From Microbulbifer sp. GL-2 (GTDB taxonomy: Bacteria > Pseudomonadota > Gammaproteobacteria > Pseudomonadales > Cellvibrionaceae), in contig NZ_AP019807.1 in assembly GCF_007183175.1 (NCBI RefSeq), positions 2,972,001-3,036,000 on the forward strand: a stretch of DNA of 64,000 nucleotides. Direction: 5' to 3'. Shown here in pieces: positions 27,929 through 37,362 of the stretch. The notes below the pieces were generated by a model. That model was given only the letters and a program-made list of their open reading frames with translations. It had not been told where the DNA came from and did no database searches. Positions within the stretch are counted from its first letter, which is position 1. Every line of letters begins with the position of its first letter. The translations under genes and the position numbers were made by a program.

Positions 27929-28462
27929 CTAGAGGTTGTCCAAAGCCTGCTGGCGTTCCAGGTTTTTTTCCTGAAGTGCCTGCACATCTTTAAGTAGTTG
28001 GGAAATCCGGCTATCAGCGCCGGTGTTGTCCTGCAGTAGTGTTGCCGTGGGTTGCTGCGGTGCAACATTGGAAGAAGCCTGAGTGGCTGGCACCGTATTG
28101 ACGGGCTTTATCCGGTGGATACGCACAGAGTTATCCAATCCTTCCGGCACTGAATCAGAAAAGTGCCAGTTTCCCTCATTGTCTTGCCAGGTGAAGACTT
28201 CGGTGGTGGGTTCATTAATCTGCTCTTTTGACACTAGGCCACTGGATTCCACCAGGGTTTCGAGCTGCTGGGCGGATTTTTGCGTAGTGGAGCTTACTGC
28301 TTGCAGGGCGCGCTGCCCCTGATGGCGTACACTGTCCAGTGTCTGTTGGTCGGGCAGCCAGTCTCCTGGTGACATAATTGGCTTGCCATCCGGCCCTGGC
28401 AGCAGCATGGGTAATCCCACGCCTACTACCAGCAGGACTGCAAGCATATAAGCATACTTCAT
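27929..28462 (-). CDS. DUF4124 domain-containing membrane-anchored protein
   Basis: A 177-residue protein with an N-terminal hydrophobic signal anchor (MKYAYMLAVLLVVGVGLPML), a spacer, and a DUF4124 motif near residue 90: VFTWQDNEGNWHFSDSVPEG. The C-terminal 40 residues form a Gln/Glu/Leu-rich coiled coil (LLKDVQALQEKNLERQQ). DUF4124 proteins are envelope proteins of unknown role that contain the W-x-D-x-x-G-x-x-H-F/Y-S-D core. It lies upstream of the NIF3-like gene on the opposite strand and shares direction with the NUDIX gene at 28549, 86 bases away. Confidence 0.82.
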   Translation of the reverse strand: MKYAYMLAVLLVVGVGLPMLLPGPDGKPIMSPGDWLPDQQTLDSVRHQGQRALQAVSSTTQKSAQQLETLVESSGLVSKEQINEPTTEVFTWQDNEGNWHFSDSVPEGLDNSVRIHRIKPVNTVPATQASSNVAPQQPTATLLQDNTGADSRISQLLKDVQALQEKNLERQQALDNL

Positions 28463-28548
28463 AATGTGAACATCCTTTTATTACTCAGCGGGATAGAGGG
28501 CAGGACTCCACTCTCAGAATAGTTGTAAGCCCCTCTCAGCACCGCCGA

Positions 28549-29094
28549 CTACAGTTTGAGCTTTCGAGAGATCACGCCGCGGTGCAATTGGTACTGGCCG
28601 AGTTTGCCGTCTTCAAAGTAGTGTTCGAGCGTTTTATGCATGATGGGAAATGCAATTTCCGGCCAGGGAATATCCTCTTCGCGAAAAAGGTCCACTTCCA
28701 AAGATTCCGGCCCAGGCCCGAAATTGGTATCTGTCAGCTCACCGCGATACATCAGGTAGACCTGGTTGATATGGGGAATGTCATACACGGAGTAGAGGCC
28801 ATCGACGCGGATATTGGCGCGCGCCTCTTCCCAAGACTCCCGTAAAGCACCTTCTTCACTGCTCTCGCCATTTTCCATAAAGCCGGCAGGTAAGGTCCAT
28901 AGGCCAAGGCGCGGTTCTATCGCGCGTTTGCACAACATTACCCGGTCCTCCAGGTAGGGCAAAACGCCGACGATGACTCGGGGATTAATGTAGTGAATGG
29001 CGCCGCAGTTGCCGCACAGGTGGCGGGGGCGGTCGTCGCCTTTAGGAATGGAAAGTGTGACGGCATTACTGCCGCATTGGCTGCAAAATTTCAT
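28549..29094 (-). CDS. NUDIX hydrolase with N-terminal zinc ribbon
   Basis: A 181-residue pyrophosphohydrolase. The first 40 residues form a zinc ribbon with two CxxC pairs (FCSQCGS and HLCGNCGAIHY), then a NUDIX domain with LPAGFMENGESSEEGALRESWEEA, matching Gx5Ex7REUxEExGU except for Ala at the last glycine. This layout is typical of ADP-ribose or NADH pyrophosphatase-like enzymes in gammaproteobacteria; the substrate is not certain. The ATG at 29094 starts directly at the zinc ribbon; the upstream in-frame ATG would add seven residues. It is divergent from the RND adaptor gene. Confidence 0.88.
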   Translation of the reverse strand: MKFCSQCGSNAVTLSIPKGDDRPRHLCGNCGAIHYINPRVIVGVLPYLEDRVMLCKRAIEPRLGLWTLPAGFMENGESSEEGALRESWEEARANIRVDGLYSVYDIPHINQVYLMYRGELTDTNFGPGPESLEVDLFREEDIPWPEIAFPIMHKTLEHYFEDGKLGQYQLHRGVISRKLKL

Positions 29095-29197
29095 GGCGTC
29101 AGTATACCTATGCAAGATTCCAGCGTCAGCTCCCCAAATTTTGACGCCTATAGTTGTTAATAGACGATGATGTATTTAAGGCGGTGTTTACCCTGCC

Positions 29198-30475
29198 ATG
29201 GCGCGTTTTTTATTTTTTTGCCTGATGTTGATTGTCCTGTGCGCCTGTGGCGACAAAGGCGATGAGGAGAAAAAGCCGCCACCTCCCCCTGTGGAGGTGC
29301 TGGTAGTGCGTGAGCAGCCTGTCATTCCGCGCTTTGAATTCGTCGGTAGGGTGGAAGCTACAGACGAATATAAAGTGCGTCCCCGTGTACAAGGATATAT
29401 CCAGAGCCGTAATTTCAGGGAGGGCGATACAGTTCAAAAAGGCCAGTTACTTTTTGAAATCGATCCGCGCCCTTTTATCGCTGAGCTGGATAACCAGAGT
29501 GCCAATCTGGAGCGCACTGAAGCGTCCCTGCGTGTGGCCGAGCGCAATTTCCGTCGCGGTCGTACTTTGGTGGCAACTGGTGCCATCAGTCAGGTGCAGA
29601 TGGATGAGCTGATGGGCACCTACGAAGAGACCAAATCTCAAGTCGATGCGGACCGAGCCAAGGTGGTCAGTGCCAAGCTGGACCTCTCTTACACCAAAAT
29701 TTATGCGCCACTCACAGGTCGTATCGGCCGTACCGATTTTACCGAGGGCTCCCTGGTGGGGCCAGACTCTGATCCGCTCACCACTATCGTTAAGATGGAC
29801 CCGATTTATGTACTTTTCGAGGTGCCGGAAGATCAACTTTATGCCGTGCAGGTGGATGCGGAGCGCCGCCGGCGCGAAGGTTTGCCACCCACCAGCCTGG
29901 ATGTACGTATAGAGCTGCCAGATGGCAATTTTTATCCCTACAAAGGGAACATCGTTTTTATCGATAACCAAATTGATCCAAATACCGGCTCCGTAGCGGT
30001 ACGCGCGCTGTTTCGAAATCCGGGTCAGTTGCTGGTGCAGGGACAATTCGCACGGGTTTCCATCCGTGTATTTACCGGCAGCGAAGCACTTAAACCACTG
30101 GTGCCGCAATCTTCGGTGCAGGAAGACATGCAGGGCCGCTATGTCTTTGTTCTGGGCAAAAACAATATCGCCGAAAAGCGCTACCTGACTTTGGGGCAGC
30201 GGGAGGGAGAGCTGTGGGCGGTGGATCGGGGGCTGGTTGCCGGTGAATCGGTGATCGTCAATGGCTTACAACGGGTTCAGGCGGGCAAACCGGTGACGCC
30301 ACAGAACACGCCGCGCAATCCCTACGATGCTGCGGCAGAACCGGCCCAACCGGCTCGCGGCGGTGGTTCGCCCGTGGATATGCAATCCAAAGGTACCGGG
30401 CAGGGCGAATCAGGGAAGGATACAGAGGAGGGCGAGCAGCCCAGGCACCAGGGAGAGTTGGATGATTACAAATAG
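29198..30475 (+). CDS. RND efflux periplasmic adaptor (MexE/AcrA-like) lipoprotein
   Basis: A membrane fusion protein that links an RND pump with an outer-membrane channel, 425 residues. The lipoprotein signal MARFLFFCLMLIVLCAC places the lipid on residue 17 or so. The rest follows the family order: PPPPPVEVLVVREQPV, a lipoyl-type part (VRPRVQGYIQSRNFREGD), a helical hairpin (ANLERTEASLRVAERNF), a second lipoyl part (YTKIYAPLTGRIGRTD), and a beta-barrel domain with DPIYVLFEVPE. A long Gly/Glu-rich tail follows. The pump gene begins 39 bases later, so the two are one operon. The NUDIX gene lies on the other side, divergent. Confidence 0.92.
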   Translation: MARFLFFCLMLIVLCACGDKGDEEKKPPPPPVEVLVVREQPVIPRFEFVGRVEATDEYKVRPRVQGYIQSRNFREGDTVQKGQLLFEIDPRPFIAELDNQSANLERTEASLRVAERNFRRGRTLVATGAISQVQMDELMGTYEETKSQVDADRAKVVSAKLDLSYTKIYAPLTGRIGRTDFTEGSLVGPDSDPLTTIVKMDPIYVLFEVPEDQLYAVQVDAERRRREGLPPTSLDVRIELPDGNFYPYKGNIVFIDNQIDPNTGSVAVRALFRNPGQLLVQGQFARVSIRVFTGSEALKPLVPQSSVQEDMQGRYVFVLGKNNIAEKRYLTLGQREGELWAVDRGLVAGESVIVNGLQRVQAGKPVTPQNTPRNPYDAAAEPAQPARGGGSPVDMQSKGTGQGESGKDTEEGEQPRHQGELDDYK

Positions 30476-30514
30476 ATTAAGCCCGACCTGGGCAGGAGGG
30501 CTCTCAGCGGATCC

Positions 30515-33500
30515 ATGATCAGTGCCTTTTGCATACGGCGGCCACGTTTCGCCTTTGTTATCTCCATACTGATCTCCTTGGCGGGAATTCTTTCTTTGCC
30601 CTTATTGCCGGTAGCGCAATTTCCGGAAATTACCCCAGCAACTATCAATGTCACTACCAACTATGCGGGTGCCAGCGCCGAAGTGATGCGCGACAGTGTC
30701 GCTGTGCCGATTGAATCCCAGGTCAATGGTGTGGAAGGCATGGATTATATGTCTTCCACCAGCGGTAACGATGGCTCCTACAGCCTGACGGTGACCTTTA
30801 AATCCGGTTACGACGACGATATCGCTCAGGTCAATGTACAGAACCGGGTAGAGCAAGCGATGCCACAGCTGCCCGAAGATGTGAAGCGGGATGGCGTGGT
30901 GGTTTCCAAAAAGAGCACCACGCTATTGTTGGTGGTAAATCTATTTTCTCCAGAGCAAAAATTTGATGAATTATTTCTGGCCAATTATGCGGAAATATAT
31001 TTAAAGGATGAATTGGCCCGTGTACTGGGGGTGAGCAGTGTTGTTATTTTTGGCTCGCGCAATTACGCCATGCGGCTTTGGTTGGATCCGAACCGGATGG
31101 CGGCACTGGATGTTACTGCCCAGGATGTGATTAGTGCAGTGCAGGCGCAGAATGTACAGGTTGCGGCGGGGCAGATTGGTTCGCCACCAATACGCAGGGA
31201 TCAGCAATTCCAGTACAACATCCTGGTGCAGGGGCGTTTGGTCAGCCCAAAGGAGTTTGAAGATATAACCATTCGCGCCAAGCCCGATGGTGCCATGGTT
31301 AAGGTTAAGGATGTAGCCAGGGTGGAGCTGGGCAGTCAATCCTACTCCTCCTATGGACAGTTGGACAACCAACCCTCGGCAGTGATGGGTGTCTACCAAT
31401 TGCCCGATGCCAATGCCCTGGATGTTGCTGAGGGCATTAAAGAAAAAGTGGCGCAGCTGTCTCAACGTTTTCCTGCAGGCCTCACTGCAGAAGTACTTTA
31501 CGACACGACCTTATTTGTGGAAGCCTCAATCAAGGAAGTGGTTGAGACACTATTTGTTGCCTTGATATTGGTGATTCTAGTGGTGTTCCTGTTTTTACAG
31601 GATTGGCGCTCCACCTTGATTCCCGCTATTGCTATTCCGGTATCGTTAATAGGTACCTTTGCCATGATGCTGGCATTCGGTATGACCATTAATACCATTA
31701 CCCTTTTCGCCTTGATTTTGGCGATTGGAATTGTGGTGGACGATGCCATTATTGTGGTGGAAAACACCCAGCGTTTAATGGGAGATGGGTTGCCCCCCAA
31801 AGAGGCTGCGCTGGAATCCATGCGCGAAGTTACTGGCCCGGTGATTGCTACCACCCTGGTATTATTTGCGGTTTTTGTCCCGGTAATGCTGATGCCGGGT
31901 ATTACCGGAAAGATGTATCAACAGTTTGCTATTACTATTTCCATGGCAGTGGCAATTTCTTCACTGAATGCGCTGACCCTGAGCCCGGCACTATGCGCCA
32001 GTATCCTCAAGGCGGGTAAGGAGGGCGAAGTCGCAGGAATTAAAGAAACAGGAATTTTTGGTTTCTTTAATAAGCTTTTACACCGTTCAACAAATTTTTA
32101 TGTGGGAATGGTCAAGGCCTGTGTGAAAGTCCCGCTGATTGGTGTCGTTTCGATTTTTGGGCTCTTATTCCTCACATACTGGCTGTTCACCAGTATTCCC
32201 ACCGGCTTTATTCCCGATGAAGATCAGGGCACTTTTATGCTGCATGTGCAGCTGCCAGATGGCTCCTCCTTGGAGAGGACCGGACCAGTGGTTGACCAGG
32301 TAACCGATATATTATTAGAGGAGCCGGCTATGGCCCATGTGGTGGGGGTGCCGGGATACAATCTGCTCACCAGCAGTGCCTCCTCCAATACCGCCATGAT
32401 GTTTGCCGTGCTCAAACCCTGGGAAGAGCGCACTTCAGAGGAGGACCACCAGTTTGCCCTGATGGATCGTCTGCAGAAAAAACTGGCGGAGATTCCCAAT
32501 GCGCAGATTATGCCTTTTGCAATTCCGCCTTTGCCTGGTATAGGCACCGTTGGTGGCTTTGAGTTTGTGCTTGAGGATTTGCAGGGGCGCAGTATTCTGG
32601 AATTGACCCAGGTCCTTTTTGACTTGCTTGGCGCGGCCAACCAGCGTGTGGAGATTGCACAGGCGTTTACCAGTTTCCAGGCCAGCACGCCGCAACTGGA
32701 ATTAAAACTGGATAAAGAGAAAGCCCATGTATTGGGGGTACCCCTGCCCGAAGTCTATTCCACCCTGCAGACTTTTCTTGGTGGCTACTACATCAATGAT
32801 TTTAATTTGTACGGTAAGGTTTTTCGGGTGATCGCTCAGGCGGATGCGCAGTTTCGTGATGAGGAGGAGAATCTGGCGGGTTTTTATGTGCGTGCAAAAA
32901 GCGGTGGCCTGGTGCCAGTAACTTCTGTAGCCACTATCACCCCGATCGTGGCACCACAAACGATCACTCGATACAACCTGTACAACAGCATTACTATCAA
33001 CGGATCCCCTGCCACAGGTTTTTCCAGTGGCCAGGCTATGGATGCCATGGAAGAGCTGGCGGATGATCTGCCGGAGGGTTATGGCTATGAGTGGACTGGC
33101 ATCAGTTTGCAGGAAATCACTTCGGGCAATCTGGCCCCTATCCTGTTCAGCCTAGCCATAGTGTTTGTCTACCTGTTTCTGGTGGCCCAGTATGAAAGCT
33201 GGAGTATTCCCATCGCAGTACTTCTGTGTGTGCCCATCGCTATTTGCGGTGCCATGCTGGTTGTATGGATGGCGGGCTCTATCAATAATCTCTACACACA
33301 GATTGGCTTGGTGCTGTTGATTGGCATGGCAGCTAAGAGCGCCATCCTGATTGTAGAGTTTGCCTGTGTGGAGCGGGATAAGGGGAAATCTATAGCCGAT
33401 GCGGCACTATCTGCCACTCGCCTGCGATTTCGTGCGGTTCTGATGACCGCTATGTCATTTATCTTAGGGGTGATACCGTTATTGGTAGCTACCGGCGCCG

Positions 33501-33673
33501 GCGCAGTCAGCCGTATTTCCCTGGGACTGGTGGTATTTGGTGGCATGCTAGCCGCGAGCCTGTTCGCTACACTGCTGGTGCCGGTGTACTACGCCCTGGT
33601 ACAGGCAGTACGGGAAAAGCTTAAAGGGGGTTATACGCCCAAGGTTGAGCAGGGGGCCACTTTGGAAAAGTAA
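30515..33673 (+). CDS. RND efflux pump, HAE1 family (AcrB/MexF-like)
   Basis: A 1052-residue proton-driven multidrug transporter of the inner membrane. It has twelve helices and two large periplasmic loops. Landmarks include FAFVISILISLAGILSLPLLPVAQ at the N-terminus, the helix IV aspartate pair in IGIVVDDAIIVVENTQRLM near residue 408, and the relay lysine in GMAAKSAILIVEFA near 940. The length is standard. The ATG at 30515 lies 39 bases after the adaptor stop; no TolC/OprM-type channel gene follows, so it must borrow a channel from elsewhere. A NUDIX gene follows in the same direction. Drug profile cannot be read from sequence. Confidence 0.93.
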   Translation: MISAFCIRRPRFAFVISILISLAGILSLPLLPVAQFPEITPATINVTTNYAGASAEVMRDSVAVPIESQVNGVEGMDYMSSTSGNDGSYSLTVTFKSGYDDDIAQVNVQNRVEQAMPQLPEDVKRDGVVVSKKSTTLLLVVNLFSPEQKFDELFLANYAEIYLKDELARVLGVSSVVIFGSRNYAMRLWLDPNRMAALDVTAQDVISAVQAQNVQVAAGQIGSPPIRRDQQFQYNILVQGRLVSPKEFEDITIRAKPDGAMVKVKDVARVELGSQSYSSYGQLDNQPSAVMGVYQLPDANALDVAEGIKEKVAQLSQRFPAGLTAEVLYDTTLFVEASIKEVVETLFVALILVILVVFLFLQDWRSTLIPAIAIPVSLIGTFAMMLAFGMTINTITLFALILAIGIVVDDAIIVVENTQRLMGDGLPPKEAALESMREVTGPVIATTLVLFAVFVPVMLMPGITGKMYQQFAITISMAVAISSLNALTLSPALCASILKAGKEGEVAGIKETGIFGFFNKLLHRSTNFYVGMVKACVKVPLIGVVSIFGLLFLTYWLFTSIPTGFIPDEDQGTFMLHVQLPDGSSLERTGPVVDQVTDILLEEPAMAHVVGVPGYNLLTSSASSNTAMMFAVLKPWEERTSEEDHQFALMDRLQKKLAEIPNAQIMPFAIPPLPGIGTVGGFEFVLEDLQGRSILELTQVLFDLLGAANQRVEIAQAFTSFQASTPQLELKLDKEKAHVLGVPLPEVYSTLQTFLGGYYINDFNLYGKVFRVIAQADAQFRDEEENLAGFYVRAKSGGLVPVTSVATITPIVAPQTITRYNLYNSITINGSPATGFSSGQAMDAMEELADDLPEGYGYEWTGISLQEITSGNLAPILFSLAIVFVYLFLVAQYESWSIPIAVLLCVPIAICGAMLVVWMAGSINNLYTQIGLVLLIGMAAKSAILIVEFACVERDKGKSIADAALSATRLRFRAVLMTAMSFILGVIPLLVATGAGAVSRISLGLVVFGGMLAASLFATLLVPVYYALVQAVREKLKGGYTPKVEQGATLEK

Positions 33674-33792
33674 TGGTGCCTGGGTAAATGGTCGCAAACG
33701 GATATTGTGGCATATCACTCGGTGTTGTCGCCGGAAATCAGTATGATGAAAGTTAGGGAGTCCCCAGTCTTAGTGGGGTGGGACATAGATTT

Positions 33793-34404
33793 ATGCTATC
33801 GACAATTGAAGAGAAGATTTTCCAGCGGATTGAGGAACTTGAGGCTGGTGTTCCAACCGGGCCTGATCTGGCGGGTCATGCGGCTGTCTTGATTGCCCTT
33901 ACTGAAGAGCCGGACCCCCAGGTGATTCTCACCAAGCGTTCAGCCCACCTCTCCACCCACTCCGGTGAAGTTTCCCTACCTGGGGGGCGCTGGGATGCCA
34001 CTGACCCCTCATTACAATTCACCGCCTTGCGCGAAGCTGAAGAGGAAGTTGCGCTACCAATGAATTCGGTACGTATGCTTGGCCCTCTATGGCCGCGTAC
34101 CACCCGCTGGCAGGTACATGTGACGCCTTGGGTAGGGATCATATCCCCGGAGCTTGAACTCTTCCCGAATCCTGGTGAACTGGATGCAGTTTTTCGCGTT
34201 CCACTCTCCTTCTTCCTTGCCGATCCTCGCATCCGCACTGACCGTATTACTATCGATGACCAGGCTATCTATCTACCTGCTTACCAGTATGAAAATTACG
34301 AGATATGGGGCTTTACCGCCGGTGTGTTGACTGAGTTTCTGGTGAGAATACTCGGCGCTTCAATTGGTCGGCGGGATGATGTGCCGTTACGGGCATTAAA
34401 TTAG
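33793..34404 (+). CDS. NUDIX CoA pyrophosphatase-like hydrolase
   Basis: A 203-residue NUDIX hydrolase of the CoA pyrophosphatase subgroup (NudL-like), which trims CoA and its derivatives to phosphopantetheine. The subgroup mark is STHSGEVSLPGGRWDATD followed by TALREAEEEVAL, with the NUDIX box using GGR...REAEEE. The spacing of PGGR and D before the box fits this subgroup better than ADP-ribose pyrophosphatases. A GTG at 33778 could add five residues; the ATG at 33793 is preferred. A CCCCA...TGGGG hairpin lies just upstream. It sits 119 bases behind the RND pump gene and may be a separate unit. Confidence 0.86.
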   Translation: MLSTIEEKIFQRIEELEAGVPTGPDLAGHAAVLIALTEEPDPQVILTKRSAHLSTHSGEVSLPGGRWDATDPSLQFTALREAEEEVALPMNSVRMLGPLWPRTTRWQVHVTPWVGIISPELELFPNPGELDAVFRVPLSFFLADPRIRTDRITIDDQAIYLPAYQYENYEIWGFTAGVLTEFLVRILGASIGRRDDVPLRALN

Positions 34405-34557
34405 TCGGCGAATACTCAGAATTTGAATTAGCCTACCTTGATGAATGAAGAGCCGGAATATACCGGCTTATTACTTCCTGTATGGATGAGCGATTGTTCC
34501 AAATTAGTTTATCCTTGCCTATTGCCAGTGTATGGACAGCTTAAGGATAAGCGAGTT

Positions 34558-35604
34558 ATGCATAAGGATTTATTTCAGGTAAGAGAGAAAAGTCCAATTG
34601 AACAAAAAAACATAAATACAGATACTTGGCCGGTTGAGGAGCGCTGGTCTCGCTGGAAGCAGCAACTGGAGGTGATATTGCCCTACAGTTGTGAGCTTGT
34701 GCTCAAACCACATCACTGTCAGGATTATTCCGGCGAATTTTCTGGAGCCTTCAACACTCTAACCGGAGATGCATTTGCCCGCGCGGTTTTCTCCGGCAAC
34801 TCCTTTCACCGCAGTCAACATCATCTTGATGACGGTTATACAGATTATACTGTGGTGTATATCTTATCAGGCCGGGGTGCAATACAGCGCGGTAGTCACT
34901 TTACTCCAATGAACCCCGGTGGAATCTATCTGGTGGATTTGGGGCAAACTATCATTCACGACCTGATCCAGAAAAGTCATATATTGCTGTGTCGTATCCC
35001 CCGCGCAAAAATAGAAAATTTTCGAAAAGGTCCCGGGGATGATCGGCCATTGGTGATCGACAGCAGCAGTGGTCCGGGTTTGTTACTTCGCAATTATTTG
35101 TTGCTGTTTCCACGTGCCAGCCAGCAGAGCTCTTTTGTATCTCCTGAGACACTATTTAATCCTGTAGCGGAGCTGGTGATTGCCTGTTTACAGGAGAGTC
35201 GGGGCAAAGCTGCATCTGAAGCGGAAACTCCACAGCGCCTGAACCTGATATTCCGAAGGGCCTGTCAGCTGATTCAAAAGTATTGTTGTGATATGGACCT
35301 TTCCGCCCAGAAGCTGGCAATGTCCCTGGAAATATCACCTTCTTACCTGCATAGGGCTCTGCGCTATCATGATGCTTCATATAACAGTCTGTTGCGTCGT
35401 GCGAGGGTGGAAGCCGCCTCGGCTCAACTGGTTGGCGCGGGACGCAACACAAGTATGTTACAGGTCGCTCTAAACTGTGGTTTTAATGGCACCAGCCAGT
35501 TCTCACGGGCTTTTAAGGAAGAGTTGGGTATTACAGCATCCGAGTTTGTAAAACAAACATTCACCGAGAAGGAAGATCTGTCGGTATTGGAAGAACAAAT
35601 ATAG
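34558..35604 (+). CDS. AraC family transcriptional regulator
   Basis: A 348-residue regulator. The C-terminal 95 residues form the two-HTH AraC domain: MDLSAQKLAMSLEISPSYL (first HTH) and VALNCGFNGTSQFSRAF (second HTH), followed by KEELGITASEF. The N-terminal part resembles the AraC-binding-type cupin (FSGNSFHRSQHH, DYTVVYILSGRGA). I chose the ATG at 34558, which has AAGGA about 10 bases upstream. Frames open further to 34441 without a ribosome site, so the N-terminus is uncertain by 39 residues. The neighbour on the left is the NudL-like gene, and to the right lies decayed DNA, so the target is not evident. Confidence 0.84.
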   Translation: MHKDLFQVREKSPIEQKNINTDTWPVEERWSRWKQQLEVILPYSCELVLKPHHCQDYSGEFSGAFNTLTGDAFARAVFSGNSFHRSQHHLDDGYTDYTVVYILSGRGAIQRGSHFTPMNPGGIYLVDLGQTIIHDLIQKSHILLCRIPRAKIENFRKGPGDDRPLVIDSSSGPGLLLRNYLLLFPRASQQSSFVSPETLFNPVAELVIACLQESRGKAASEAETPQRLNLIFRRACQLIQKYCCDMDLSAQKLAMSLEISPSYLHRALRYHDASYNSLLRRARVEAASAQLVGAGRNTSMLQVALNCGFNGTSQFSRAFKEELGITASEFVKQTFTEKEDLSVLEEQI

Positions 35605-35678
35605 ATTTGGACCCCGTCATCCACGTAGGAATATTATTCTCGCCAGGAGGGCGAACCTGAAATGGCTGTAAGTATGCC

Positions 35679-35999
35679 TCACCGAAATTTCCCTATAAAT
35701 TCTTCGTGAACCTGCCGGTCGGTCCACTCAATTAATAGGGGAAGCTGGCTCTTCGTATTTGAATCAACAGTGCAAGTTGTCCACCCACCTCCCGGAATTT
35801 TTAAGTTGCCGGCAGCCTCGTTGACGATTATCGCGTAAGGGTTTTCTGGAGTTGATTTACAGTGGATATTTCCTGAGAGGGTGGATGGAATTGTGGTGGT
35901 TTTATAGCAATCTGAAGCAGGCACGGAAGTAGCTGCGAGTGCATTGTCTGCAATAATAGAGGTAGATAATTACAGGGCCTTGATGCTTGTGAGCTTCAT
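35679..35999 (-). pseudogene. Small exported protein gene interrupted by a stop in its signal peptide
   Basis: Reading from the ATG at 35999 gives MKLTSIKAL, then a TAA at 35970-35972, then LSTSIIADNALAATSVPASDC and on to a normal stop at 35679, all in one frame. Apart from that one codon, the first 23 residues form a good signal peptide ending in ALA-A. The mature part (about 85 residues) has three cysteines and no family I recognise, ending in TDRQVHEEFIGKFR. A single base change (for example CAA or TTA to TAA) would account for the break. Without it the remaining open frame starts at a GTG inside the mature part. It is AT-rich like its surroundings. Confidence 0.6.
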
Positions 36000-36096
36000 C
36001 TAAAACTGTTTTCAAGTCGCAGTTATTAACGTTCTTGTAAATGTTGGTTTGGGGTCTTTGGGGAATATGATTTGAAATGGTTGGGTGAGTTATTAT

Positions 36097-36598
36097 TCAG
36101 TTATTTTTTATTATAGGTTCTCCCAGATTTTTCCAGGCATCCAGTAAAATGTTAACCATCGCTTTTGTGTTGTGGTCCGCCGAGATTACAGGGAATTCTG
36201 GATCTTCCGGCAAGCCAAAAGCTTCAGCACGCCTACATTGAAATAACCAGTTATTATTGATTTTTATTAGCTGGTCATCGTATTGTCCGGCCATGATGGT
36301 GCGATAGCCTTGACGTGTGGCAACGATTACGAGGGTTCCCTGTAGCACTTTGCCCATCGGAAGAGATTGTATACAGTGGAGACGAGGTTATATGTCGAGT
36401 TCCAAGCTGGCTATGTATAATCAGGTATTGGCGCAGCTTTTCCCGTCCTTTTATCATCAAATTTCCATTCTCAAAGCGTCCGTTTTCTGTAAAGAGTGAT
36501 GCCCATCCCTCAGAATCATGGTTGTCGACTGTGAGGGTATACTGGGCCAGTAAATCTAAGATCGCTAGTTTCTCAATGTTTTTCTGTAGATTATCCAT
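36097..36598 (-). pseudogene. SnoaL-like (NTF2 fold) protein gene with one frameshift
   Basis: Two overlapping frames make one protein. The first runs from the ATG at 36598, starting MDNLQKNIEKLAILDLLAQY, through WASLFTENGRF and SSDGQSATG, then leaves frame. The second contains GTLVIVATRQGYRTIMAG and QYDDQLIKINNNWLF to its stop at 36097. Joined at the GGGAACCC stretch near 36335-36338 by removing one base, they give a continuous SnoaL-like protein of about 166 residues, of the polyketide cyclase / ketosteroid-isomerase fold. The usual helix, WxxLFxxDG segment and closing strand (WLFQCRRAEAF) are all present. It is either a recent pseudogene or a sequencing error. Confidence 0.72.
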
Positions 36599-37065
36599 CG
36601 TAGATGCCGGGTTAAAATTTATTTGTTAAGGGCCCTAAAGTTAATCATGGGGTTGCTTGTCTAGTTTTTTGTAGTTTTTATTATTGTATTATTTAAATAA
36701 TTATTACCGCGTGACTTCTCGCTTAGCTGTAATTCTGATTTTTGACTGTTGGCTCTCGAATTTTTATTGAATCTTTGTGTAGAGTACAATTAGGTGATTT
36801 CTGTTTGTCTGTCAAGTGCCTGCTTGTAGTAGTCTTTTAGGTTATTAAAATAAAATTGCTTTTATTGAAGTTAGATGTCTGTAATTGCTTGTAATTTTGG
36901 ATGTGTAACAATTCCGAATTTTCGAAGACTAAAAGTATATAACTCTCGCTGAAGACCTGTTGAGAGTTTTTGAAAGACCAATTTTCGGCAGGGAAAAATT
37001 TTTTTCTACCCGGCCAGTTTAAATTGGATTGATTAATTTTAATTATTAATAGAAGGAATTTTGCT
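36599..37065. other. AT-rich spacer upstream of the two-gene unit
   Basis: About 470 bases, very AT-rich, with T-rich runs. No gene or RNA recognised. The last 25 bases hold the AGAAGGAA ribosome site of the gene at 37066. A promoter is expected here, but I cannot single one out. Confidence 0.5.
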
Positions 37066-37362
37066 ATGAGTCGTGCTGCAGATATTGCTGATGATGCAGA
37101 AGCGGATGCGAATAATAACCAGCAATATACTTGGGGGTCCATCGACAGAAATATTACTAGCTGGGGAGGCGGTACGGGACCTCATGCTCTTTTAGGAAGC
37201 CTTGCCCAATATATCAACTGTTGTAGTTATCCAATATTGCTTGCAATAAGGCGAGGCTACCTGAATAGGCAAGGATCTTTAAATCTAGTTCAAGATCTCA
37301 ATCAAAAGTCACCATCACTTAAAATTATCTGCCAAAAAGGAGGTGAAGAATGCCTGGTTTAA
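37066..37362 (+). CDS. Unrecognised 98-residue protein, first gene of an overlapping pair
   Basis: I do not recognise this protein. The ATG is preceded by an AGAAGGAA ribosome site. The product starts with an acidic, Asn-rich segment (MSRAADIADDAEADANNNQQ), then a Gly/Trp segment (TWGSIDRNITSWGGGTG), a short hydrophobic stretch with a cysteine pair (YINCCSYPILLAI), and a basic C-terminus ending ICQKGGEECLV with two further cysteines. No signal peptide or membrane helix is clear. Its last 13 bases overlap the start of the gene at 37350, so translation of the two is probably coupled. Composition is AT-rich, unlike the RND region nearby. It could be a small partner or precursor peptide; this is speculation. 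Confidence 0.6.
   Translation: MSRAADIADDAEADANNNQQYTWGSIDRNITSWGGGTGPHALLGSLAQYINCCSYPILLAIRRGYLNRQGSLNLVQDLNQKSPSLKIICQKGGEECLV

Noticed and set aside
36837..37142. A 101-codon minus-strand frame across the start of the two-gene unit
   Set aside because: No ribosome site, and it overlaps the better-supported plus-strand gene.
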